Assembly: GCF_044335535.1 (NCBI RefSeq)
Contig: NZ_JBIQVZ010000001.1
Location: forward strand, 806,001-870,000
Direction: 5' to 3'
DNA from: Mariniflexile sp044335535
GTDB lineage: Bacteria > Bacteroidota > Bacteroidia > Flavobacteriales > Flavobacteriaceae
Length of the DNA stretch: 64,000 bases
Position numbers and translations under genes: made by a program. Below are positions 46,201 through 53,698 of the stretch, piece after piece. The stretch's first letter is position 1, and the number at the start of each line of letters is the position of its first letter. The notes below the pieces were generated by a model that ran no database searches, had not been told where the DNA came from, and saw nothing but the letters and a program-made list of their open reading frames with translations.

Positions 46201-46208
46201 CAAATATA
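46201..46208 (-). promoter_or_regulatory. Candidate -7 element of rimP-nusA-infB
   Basis: The minus strand reads TATATTTG, matching TAnnTTTG, 64 nt upstream of the rimP ATG. It leaves room for the leader hairpin within the transcript. No clear -33 TTTG. Confidence 0.5.
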
Positions 46209-46271
46209 TAATATTTTATTGATTTTTAAAGTAATATTTCATAAATTTAGGAGTATCTTACTTATAAAATT

Positions 46272-47096
46272 ATGAAAAAAATACTTGTCCCCACCGACTT
46301 TTCTACTCAAGCTGAAAACGCATTAAAGGTAGCCGCACAATTAGCCAAAAAGCATGATTGTGAACTTTATTTACTGCATATTCTTGAAGCGCCACTGCAA
46401 ACCGTAGACCCTATGAGTTCTTATAACGACTTGCCTGAAGCCATGTTTTTTATGAAAATAGCACACAAGCAATTTGAAGAATTAAAAGAGAAAGACTACT
46501 TAAAAGGCCTGGTAATACACGAGCATGTAGAGTTTCATGAAATATTCAAGGGGGTTTTTCATGTTTGTAAAAAAAACCAAATAGACTTGATTGTTATGGG
46601 TTCTAACGGCGCAAGTGGTTTAAAGGAAATGCTTATTGGCAGTAATACCGAAAAAGTGGTTCGTACCTCTGAAACACCTGTACTTGTTATTAAAAATGAG
46701 CATAAAACATTCCAAACCAAACACTTTGTTTTTGCATCTGATTTTGACGAGGAAAGCATAGCACCTTTTAAAAAAGCCATGGCATTTGCCAATCTTTTTG
46801 GCTCTAAAATGCACTTACTTATGGTGAACACGCCTAATCATTTTATTACATCCCACGATGCCCAAAGTAGAATACAAAATTTTATTAAAGATATCAAAAT
46901 GCCCAATTACTCTATTAACATTTACAATGACGTGACTATTGAAACGGGCATTATGAACTTTTCGCAATCTATTAATGCAGACTTTATTGGCATGAGTACC
47001 CATGGCAGACGGGGCATTTCCCATTTCTTTAACGGCAGCATTAGCGAGGATTTAGTAAACCACGCCAAACGACCCGTGATGACATTCAAAATTTAA
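46272..47096 (+). CDS. Tandem-domain universal stress protein
   Basis: Protein of 274 residues made of two UspA domains (about 1-142 and 150-274). Domain 1: MKKILVPTDFSTQAENALK and MGSNGASGLKEMLIGSNTEK. Domain 2: HFVFASDFDEESIAPFKKAM and GMSTHGRRGISHFFNGS, whose glycines match the nucleotide-binding G-x-x-G pattern. Such proteins respond to stress or energy limitation; the specific role is unknown. Divergent from rimP and convergent with the tRNA-Gln gene. Confidence 0.9.
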   Translation: MKKILVPTDFSTQAENALKVAAQLAKKHDCELYLLHILEAPLQTVDPMSSYNDLPEAMFFMKIAHKQFEELKEKDYLKGLVIHEHVEFHEIFKGVFHVCKKNQIDLIVMGSNGASGLKEMLIGSNTEKVVRTSETPVLVIKNEHKTFQTKHFVFASDFDEESIAPFKKAMAFANLFGSKMHLLMVNTPNHFITSHDAQSRIQNFIKDIKMPNYSINIYNDVTIETGIMNFSQSINADFIGMSTHGRRGISHFFNGSISEDLVNHAKRPVMTFKI

Positions 47097-47128
47097 AAAC
47101 AATCATTTTTAAACTTTCGCCACAAAAA

Positions 47129-47158
47129 AAATCCTGACTCAAAACAGAATCAGGATTT
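47129..47158 (-). terminator. Terminator of tRNA-Gln
   Basis: Stem AAATCCTGA / TCAGGATTT with a 12-nt loop, followed on the minus strand by eight T. The plus-strand side has a poor T-run, so it mainly serves the tRNA gene. Confidence 0.8.
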
Positions 47159-47167
47159 ACAATTATG

Positions 47168-47240
47168 TTGGCTTACTAGGGCTCGAACCTAGACTCTTCT
47201 GGACCAAAACCAGACGTGTTGCCAGTTACACCATAAGCCA
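47168..47240 (-). tRNA. tRNA-Gln (anticodon UUG)
   Basis: 73 nt, no encoded CCA. Acceptor stem TGGCTTA / TAAGCCA with discriminator A; anticodon stem TCTGG / CCAGA around the loop TTTTGGT, giving anticodon TTG; T-arm with GGTTCGAGCC. The U1-A72 start is typical of tRNA-Gln. Confidence 0.96.
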
Positions 47241-47257
47241 ATGTGTAATTGAGGGTG

Positions 47258-47288
47258 CAAATTTAGTACAAAGTTTTATTTTCACAAG
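47258..47288 (-). promoter_or_regulatory. Promoter of tRNA-Gln
   Basis: The minus strand has TAAATTTG (47265-47258), 17 nt before the tRNA, with CTTG (47288-47285) 19 nt further upstream at the -33 position. Confidence 0.6.
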
Positions 47289-47396
47289 CATTTTTTTGAA
47301 AAAATAATTACCAATACTTAACGTTTACTAAAAAACGTACTAAATACCATATTTATTATTAAATTCGCCTCAGTAAATAAATACAAATAATTTTTT

Positions 47397-50300
47397 ATGA
47401 CCAATTTTAATTTTAAAAAATGGAATACCTATTTAGGATGGTTCACTTTTTTAATAGCTCTTGTAACATACGGATTAACAGTAGAACCCACTGTAAGTTT
47501 TTGGGATGCTGGCGAATATATTTTAACTTCGGCTAAATTACAAGTAGGACACCCACCTGGTGCACCTTTCTTTCAAATGCTAGGCGCCTTTTTCTCTATG
47601 TTTGCTTTAGAGCCCTCGCAAGTTGGTTTTATGATGAATATGATGAGTGCCGTATCTAGTGCCTTCACCATTCTTTTTATGTTTTGGACTATTACCCTCC
47701 TTTTAAAAAAAATAATTGAACATAAAAATGACATCACTAAAGAGAAAGCCATAGCTATTTTAGGTAGTGGTGTTGTGGGAAGTTTGGCTTTTACATTTAC
47801 CGATTCCTTTTGGTTTAACGCTGTAGAAACTGAGGTGTATGCCATGGCTACATTAATTATGGCAGTTATGTTTTGGCTTGGGCTACGTTGGGAACAAGAC
47901 ATGCACAAACCCAGAGGAAACCGTTGGCTTATTTTAATTGCCTTTATTATTGGACTTTCTTTTGGGGTGCATTTTATGGGCTTATTAACCATACCTGCTA
48001 TCGGACTTATTTACTACTTTAAAAATTACAAAACCATTACCATTAAAAACTTCATTGTTGCCAATGTGGTTTCAGTTGCTATATTATTATTCATTTTTAA
48101 ACTATTGGCACCAAATATTCTTAAAATATTTAGTGTTTTTGAAATCTTCTTTGTTAACTCTATTGGGCTTCCTTTCAATTCGGGGTCTATTATTGCGGGT
48201 ATTTTATTGGTAGGCATTATTTATTACGGATTAAATTATACGCATAAAAAAGGCATGGTGCATGTCAATACGGGCATTTTATGCGTTACCTTTATTATTG
48301 TTGGGTTCTCAACATGGTTATTACTTCCCATACGCGCCAATGCCAACGTGGTTATTAATGAAAACAACCCATCGAGTGCCAGGGAATTATTAGCCTATTA
48401 TAATTTAGAACAATATCCTGAAACACACTTGTTTTACGGACCACAGTTTACCGACCAATATGCTTATTTGGATGAAAACAATCCGTATGTAGATGACAAA
48501 CCTAAATACGAAAAAGATGAAGCTAAAGGCAAATACGTTATTGTAAACAATTATAAAAATGCAAAGCAAAACTACAATTCCAAACATGCTTCCATTCTTC
48601 CGCGTATGTGGAGTGCAGAACATGCCGAAAACTACATGATGTTTTCTGGGTTTTTAGACTTTAAGCTAAAACCAGAATACCAAATGGAAAACGAATTGCG
48701 AACTACTGTCACTAATTTTAAAAATGAAGCTGCTAAAGGTGCGGTCGATTATGAAGATTACAACAACTTTTTAAAGCGTTTTAAAAGTTATATCGATATT
48801 GAAAAACCGGGTCTTTGGGAAAACATAACCTACATGTTCGAATACCAATTAGGCTATATGTACTGGCGTTATTTTATGTGGAATTTTTCAGGACGACAAG
48901 ACGATATTCAAGGAAAGTATGACAATCACGGAAATTGGATAACGGGCATAAAACCATTAGATGAAAAGCTTTTAGGGCTGTCTCAAGACAATTTGCCAAG
49001 TGATGTTAAAAATAACAAGGCAAGAAACACATATTACCTATTACCGCTCATTTTGGGTCTAATAGGCTTCTTCTTTTTATTCAACATAGACAAAAAACTA
49101 TTTTGGATCTTATTAGTGTTTTTTCTTTTTACAGGAGTCGCCATACAGGTTTATACCAACGTACGCCCTTTTGAACCACGTGAGCGCGATTACTCGGTAG
49201 TTGGCTCGTTTTATGTGTTCGCCATTTGGATTGGCTTTGGGGTATATGCCTTATTTGATGCCTTAAAGAAATACGCTTCACCTAAACTTTTGGCTCCCAT
49301 AATATCTGTTATCTGTTTAATATTAGTCCCTGGTATTTTAGCCGCAAACAATTGGGACGACCATGACCGATCAGACAAATACACTGCCAGATCTATGGCA
49401 AAAATGTATTTGGATTCTTGTGAAGAAAACGGTATTCTATTCACCATTGGTGATAACGACACCTTTGCGCTTTGGTACGCCCAGGAAATTGAAGGCTACA
49501 GGACCGATGTTCGCGTCGTAAATACCAGCTTGTTTCAAACGGATTGGTACATAGACCAAATGAAACGTAAAGCCTATGAAAGCAAACCGATTCCTTCACA
49601 ACTAACACACGATTTATACAAATACGGCACCAATGATTATATTATTATTGAACCCGTTGTGAAAGACACTTTACAATTAAAACAGTTTTTAGATTTTATT
49701 GCAAGTAACAACCCTAAAACCAAATATAAATATATATTAGAACAAAAAGGCGTTGATATTTCGCAAGTTAGACAGCAAGATTTGGATGCGAGCTATTTAC
49801 CAACCGAGTTTTTAAGAATTCCGGTAAATAAAGAAAACGCCTTAAAATCTGGCATTGTAAGCCCTAAAGACGCCGATAAAATAGTACCGCATATTGACAT
49901 AAAAATAAGTGGAGGTGCTTTATACAAAAACCGATTATTAATGCTCGATATTGTCGCTAACAATAATTGGAAACGCCCTATTTACTTTACCGGCGGAAGC
50001 TTTGGCGATGATGATTATCTTTGGATGAAAGACTACTTGCAACTAGATGGTATGTGCTATAAACTGGTTCCTATAAAGACCCCTATAAATAAATCAAACC
50101 CGTTTGATATGGGACGCGTTGACAGTGACCTGATGTATAACAAAGTAAAAAAATGGGATTGGGGCAATAGCGGTAGTCCAGATATATATCATGACCCTGA
50201 AACACGCAAAAATTCCATTTCCTACAGAGGTAATTTAGCCCGATTAATTGAACAATTGCTTACTGAGAAAAAATTAGATAAGGCAGAAAAAATTGCAGAC

Positions 50301-50708
50301 ATCGCCATGACCAACATGCCTGTTGAGTATTTTGGATACTACACGCTGTTAGAGCCTTATGTTAGTGCCTATTACGAAGTAGGCAACAAAGAAAAAGCAC
50401 AAAAGCTCTTTAAAGAGGTAGCTAAAAAATATCAAGAGAATTTATACTATTATAGTACATTAAAAAGGGCTAATCAAGAGCGATTCTTTGAAGATATTTA
50501 TACAGACATTGAGCGCTATAAAGGGCTATTAAATATTTTAGTGAAATACGACCCCTCCTTTGCAGAAAAAGAAGGCGATGTATTCAACAATCATTTAATG
50601 CTATTTAAGCACTTTTACGGAGGTCAACCTGAAAAACAAAATACTGTTCCAAAAACTGAAATAGATTTACCAATTTCCGATAGCAGTATCGATTTAACTA
50701 CTGAATAA
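47397..50708 (+). CDS. DUF2723 (GT117) GT-C-fold membrane glycosyltransferase
   Basis: Protein of 1103 residues. The N-terminal about 300 residues are polytopic and carry the DUF2723 motif TVSFWDAGEYILTSAKLQVG followed by HPPGAPFFQML; the Asp/Glu pair is the expected GT-C catalytic site. More helices lie near 545-660, then a large soluble domain, and near the C-terminus helical-repeat-like sequence (KKLDKAEKIADIAMTNMP). The family is related to protein O-mannosyltransferases and is thought to act in surface glycosylation in Bacteroidota; its acceptor is unknown. It ends 3 nt before a NodB-type deacetylase gene, so the two are co-transcribed. Confidence 0.88.
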   Translation: MTNFNFKKWNTYLGWFTFLIALVTYGLTVEPTVSFWDAGEYILTSAKLQVGHPPGAPFFQMLGAFFSMFALEPSQVGFMMNMMSAVSSAFTILFMFWTITLLLKKIIEHKNDITKEKAIAILGSGVVGSLAFTFTDSFWFNAVETEVYAMATLIMAVMFWLGLRWEQDMHKPRGNRWLILIAFIIGLSFGVHFMGLLTIPAIGLIYYFKNYKTITIKNFIVANVVSVAILLFIFKLLAPNILKIFSVFEIFFVNSIGLPFNSGSIIAGILLVGIIYYGLNYTHKKGMVHVNTGILCVTFIIVGFSTWLLLPIRANANVVINENNPSSARELLAYYNLEQYPETHLFYGPQFTDQYAYLDENNPYVDDKPKYEKDEAKGKYVIVNNYKNAKQNYNSKHASILPRMWSAEHAENYMMFSGFLDFKLKPEYQMENELRTTVTNFKNEAAKGAVDYEDYNNFLKRFKSYIDIEKPGLWENITYMFEYQLGYMYWRYFMWNFSGRQDDIQGKYDNHGNWITGIKPLDEKLLGLSQDNLPSDVKNNKARNTYYLLPLILGLIGFFFLFNIDKKLFWILLVFFLFTGVAIQVYTNVRPFEPRERDYSVVGSFYVFAIWIGFGVYALFDALKKYASPKLLAPIISVICLILVPGILAANNWDDHDRSDKYTARSMAKMYLDSCEENGILFTIGDNDTFALWYAQEIEGYRTDVRVVNTSLFQTDWYIDQMKRKAYESKPIPSQLTHDLYKYGTNDYIIIEPVVKDTLQLKQFLDFIASNNPKTKYKYILEQKGVDISQVRQQDLDASYLPTEFLRIPVNKENALKSGIVSPKDADKIVPHIDIKISGGALYKNRLLMLDIVANNNWKRPIYFTGGSFGDDDYLWMKDYLQLDGMCYKLVPIKTPINKSNPFDMGRVDSDLMYNKVKKWDWGNSGSPDIYHDPETRKNSISYRGNLARLIEQLLTEKKLDKAEKIADIAMTNMPVEYFGYYTLLEPYVSAYYEVGNKEKAQKLFKEVAKKYQENLYYYSTLKRANQERFFEDIYTDIERYKGLLNILVKYDPSFAEKEGDVFNNHLMLFKHFYGGQPEKQNTVPKTEIDLPISDSSIDLTTE

Positions 50709-50711
50709 GGG

Positions 50712-51365
50712 ATGACCTTAACGCCAGTAAAAACACCGTTAGTTGCCAAAAAGATGTTCCCAAACTATGTTTGGGACATCCCAACTAATGATAAGGTTTT
50801 GTATCTTACATTTGATGATGGTCCCACCCCGGAAATCACCAATTGGACATTAAATACCTTAAAGGAATACAACGCAAAAGCTACTTTTTTTTGCATTGGA
50901 AACAATATTGAAAAACATCCCGAAATCTTTCAAAATATTCTAAACGAAGGACATGCCATTGGCAACCACACAAATAACCATATTAAAGGCTGGAAAACAA
51001 AGGCGAAAGACTACCTTGAAAACACTTTAGAAGCTGAAAATGTTATAACGAATCAAATTCAGGATTCGAAATTCAGAATTAAGAATTTTTTCCGTCCACC
51101 TTACGGACAGATAACACCCAAACAAGGGAAAAAACTCCTAGAATTAAACTACAAAATAATTATGTGGGATGTACTCTCTTTTGATTGGGATAAAGACGTA
51201 TCGAAAGAAACGTGCTTAAAAAATGTGACTTCAAATGCAACCAACGGAAGTATCGTAGTATTTCATGATAGTATAAAAGCCTCAAAAAACATGCAATATG
51301 CATTACCAAAAGTAATGGAATATTATAGTGAAAAAGGATTTGTATTTAAATCTTTAGAATTTTGA
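50712..51365 (+). CDS. Polysaccharide deacetylase (NodB domain)
   Basis: Protein of 217 residues, one NodB domain without signal peptide. Catalytic motifs in order: TFDDGP (metal Asp), HTNNH (metal His pair), RPPYG, DVLSFDWD and VVFHDS. It removes N-acetyl groups from a glycan, possibly peptidoglycan or a surface polysaccharide. Before RPPYG the protein reads QIQDSKFRIKNF, encoded by repetitive AATTCAG-type DNA (51055-51090). Coupled to the GT117 gene, 3 nt upstream. Confidence 0.9.
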   Translation: MTLTPVKTPLVAKKMFPNYVWDIPTNDKVLYLTFDDGPTPEITNWTLNTLKEYNAKATFFCIGNNIEKHPEIFQNILNEGHAIGNHTNNHIKGWKTKAKDYLENTLEAENVITNQIQDSKFRIKNFFRPPYGQITPKQGKKLLELNYKIIMWDVLSFDWDKDVSKETCLKNVTSNATNGSIVVFHDSIKASKNMQYALPKVMEYYSEKGFVFKSLEF

Positions 51366-51417
51366 TTATTCGTTTTTTATATAATAAAGAAGCAACTAAT
51401 TAATGCTAATTGGTTTT

Positions 51418-51572
51418 GCGTTAGGGATTACTCATGCATATTATTTTAAATTGATGAAATCGTGAATGCTATGCATTTGAAGTGGAAAGCCCACAGCGAG
51501 GTACGAGCGAGGACTTGTAGCCCTTCGTCTGCGCTCAGTGTAAACTACAAGCCCGACCTTTAGGGAACGCCC
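51418..51572. repeat. GCGTTAGGGAT...GGGAACGCCC interspersed repeat, copy 2, with nested TGCGCTCAG arm
   Basis: The ends GCGTTAGGGAT and AGGGAACGCCC match copy 1 (4309-4415) in reverse complement. Inside, ACTTGTAG (near 51509) and CTACAAG (near 51545) form an inverted repeat around TTCGTCTGCGCTCAGTG, a relative of the TTCGAC family. No gene lies in this 246-nt gap. Confidence 0.65.
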
Positions 51573-51592
51573 TAAAAAATATAAAAAAAGAG

Positions 51593-51612
51593 ATTCCTGC
51601 CTTCGCAGGAAT
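51593..51612. repeat. ATTCCTGCCTTCGCAGGAAT palindrome at the thioredoxin-like gene stop
   Basis: Palindrome of 20 nt with the loop CCTTCG. It reaches the stop codon of the neighbouring minus-strand gene and may serve as its terminator. Diverged copies lie upstream of ruvB (29020-29098). Confidence 0.7.
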
Positions 51613-51908
51613 TAAACATACTTTTGAATGATACCAATAAGCGTATTCGCATCTTGCTCACCGCTTTGGCGCCATTTCATTTCGCCATCTTTATAAATAA
51701 TTAATGTTGGTAATGTTTTTACACGCAACGCTTCGGCAAGCTCTTGGTTTTTTTCAACATCAATTTTAATCACTTTAGCCTTATCGCCAAGTGCAGCAGC
51801 CACATCCCTTAAAACGGCATGCATTGCTGTAGATTGATCATTCCAATCCGTGAAAAATTCTAACAAAACAGGAATTTCTACATCAATTAGTTCCCCAAAT
51901 TTTGACAT
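51612..51908 (-). CDS. Thioredoxin-fold protein lacking the CxxC active site
   Basis: Protein of 98 residues, a complete single thioredoxin domain: IPVLLEFFTDWNDQSTAM, KVIKIDVEKNQELAEALRV, the cis-proline loop KTLPTLIIYKDGE and a final helix. Where thioredoxins have WCGPC this protein has WNDQS, so both redox cysteines are missing; there is no cysteine at all. It cannot be a dithiol oxidoreductase and more likely has a binding or chaperone-like role. No signal peptide, so cytoplasmic. Confidence 0.85.
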   Translation of the reverse strand: MSKFGELIDVEIPVLLEFFTDWNDQSTAMHAVLRDVAAALGDKAKVIKIDVEKNQELAEALRVKTLPTLIIYKDGEMKWRQSGEQDANTLIGIIQKYV

Positions 51909-52038
51909 ACTCTATTGTTTATTAGTCAAATGTACTATACAAACCTACGCAATTTTTCGAAAATATCAATAAACACGGTATTTATAATGCATTATTATAA
52001 AATTAAGCAATTACTTTGTATAATAAAAACCTAAAATA

Positions 52039-53274
52039 TTAGGTCGTACTTGCCCCCTTTTTAAGTTCAATTACCGTAATCTCGGGCCATATCCCCACAC
52101 GTCCTGGAAATGCCAAATAGCCAAACCCTCTATTCACATTGATGTACTGCCCCATTTCTTCGTAAATGCCTGCCCAATATTTGTAACGCCATTTTACGGG
52201 GCTCCACTTAAACCAACCCGGTATTTCAATACCAAACTGCATACCATGGGTATGACCACTTAGTGTTAAGTGGTAATGATAATCATCATCTATCACAACT
52301 TTTTCCCAATGGGTTGGATCGTGACTCATTAAAATTTTAAAATCGTCTTTTTTAATTCCAGAAGCAGCTTGCTGTAAATCACCCGCTTGTTTAAAACCAC
52401 CTGTGCCCCAATTCTCAACACCAACCAAAGCAATACGTTCGCCATCTTTTTCTAAAAAACGGCTTTCATTCAATAATAAATCGAAACCAATTTGCTTTTG
52501 AATGGCTTTTAAATCTTCCAAGTTTTGATGTTTAGCAGCTTCAGAACTCCAAGTCACATAATCGCCATAATCATGGTTTCCCAATACCGAAAACTTACCG
52601 TCTTTAGCATGTAGCTTATTAAAAATGTCTAGATAGGGATGCATTTCTTCAGCTTTATTGTTTACCATATCGCCCGTAAACAGAATGACATCACTTTGTT
52701 GGTCATTAACCAAACTCACGGCATATTCAACTTTCTCTACATCATCAAAACTTCCCGAATGGATATCGCTTAACTGGGTTATTTTATAGCCATCGAATGC
52801 ACTGGGTAAATCTTCAAAAGTTAAGGTGTATTTTAAAACTTTAAAATTATACTTGCCCTTATAAATACCATATAAAACAGATGCCAACGGAATGGCCGCT
52901 ATACCAAATACAATCTGACTAACAAACTGCCTGCGTGATGCAAAATAATTCCCTTTAGCAGTATCTCCCTCGGTAAAATAACGATAAATAGCTTGTGGCA
53001 CTCTAAAAACATCTTCGGCAAACATGCCTAAAAAAAGAATCATTTTGGGAATTAAAATCGCTATAAAAAATCCAAAAGCATAGGCATGAGCATGAGAAAA
53101 GCCATCACTTCTGTTAAAACCATAATAGTTAAAAACAAAATTTCCAATAACTAATATAGAAATAACCCAATACGATAAATGGAACCAGTTATTCTTTGAG
53201 ATTGTTTTAAATACCTGAAAAGCATATAAATCCAGAATAAAGAAAATAACAAGAAAAATAATCCAACGAAGCAT
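52039..53274 (-). CDS. Membrane-anchored metallophosphoesterase
   Basis: Protein of 411 residues. Four N-terminal hydrophobic segments (about 2-22, 30-50, 64-88 and 120-140) then a calcineurin-like phosphoesterase domain with metal motifs in order: QLSDIHSGSF, LFTGDMVNNK, VLGNHDYGDY, LMSHDPTHW and LSGHTHGMQFG. The family with this layout includes YaeI-type enzymes; the substrate is unknown. Divergent from polA across a repeat-filled gap. Confidence 0.9.
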   Translation of the reverse strand: MLRWIIFLVIFFILDLYAFQVFKTISKNNWFHLSYWVISILVIGNFVFNYYGFNRSDGFSHAHAYAFGFFIAILIPKMILFLGMFAEDVFRVPQAIYRYFTEGDTAKGNYFASRRQFVSQIVFGIAAIPLASVLYGIYKGKYNFKVLKYTLTFEDLPSAFDGYKITQLSDIHSGSFDDVEKVEYAVSLVNDQQSDVILFTGDMVNNKAEEMHPYLDIFNKLHAKDGKFSVLGNHDYGDYVTWSSEAAKHQNLEDLKAIQKQIGFDLLLNESRFLEKDGERIALVGVENWGTGGFKQAGDLQQAASGIKKDDFKILMSHDPTHWEKVVIDDDYHYHLTLSGHTHGMQFGIEIPGWFKWSPVKWRYKYWAGIYEEMGQYINVNRGFGYLAFPGRVGIWPEITVIELKKGASTT

Positions 53275-53424
53275 AACTACAAAATTAGGTTGTAAAGTTA
53301 CTCATTTCGTATTTTGATTTTCTTATGAAACTGTTAAACGTTTGATTTCAATTTCTAAGTTAAAATTTCATCAATCGTAACATCGCAAACCCTAAATCAA
53401 AAATACTTTTCGTAGTTTTGGTTT

Positions 53425-53506
53425 CTTGTCTGTTCGAGCGCAGTCGAGAACTCATTTAACACCTTAAAATATTAAAAAACCTCTCGACTGCGCTCGAGGT
53501 GACAAG
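53425..53506. repeat. Inverted pair of TCTCGACTGCGCTCGA arms
   Basis: The left arm (53425-53449, CTTGTCTGTTCGAGCGCAGT then CGAGA) is the reverse complement, with a few mismatches, of the right arm (53482-53506). A 32-nt AT-rich stretch separates them. Same family as the arm in the sprA gene. Confidence 0.75.
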
Positions 53507-53520
53507 ATGGTTTCACCTTA

Positions 53521-53680
53521 GAAACTGTTTAAGTTTTGTTTATTGATGCTTTTTTGAATTATTTTTGGATCAAATGAGGCGGATTTTTTTCAAATAGCAG
53601 AGCTATTAGAAAAAAAATTCAACGAAATATGGGTTAAAAAGAAACAAAAAATGGCTTTTAGATAAAATTTAAACAGTTTC
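53521..53680. repeat. Covarying-terminus element, copy A
   Basis: 160 nt with ends GAAACTGTTTAAG and ATTTAAACAGTTTC. It contains an internal palindrome AATAGCAGAGCTATT (53593-53607). In reverse complement its order of blocks matches copy B (60254-60415). Confidence 0.7.
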
Positions 53681-53698
53681 TTAATATATTCAATAACA

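Larger units (their letters stand above)
53275..53698. other. Repeat-filled region between the metallophosphoesterase and polA genes
   Basis: No gene. It contains an inverted pair of TCGACTGCGCTCGA arms (53425-53506) and the 160-nt covarying-terminus element (53521-53680) that ends 18 nt before polA. Any polA promoter must lie in or before that element; no clear TAnnTTTG was found. Confidence 0.7.
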
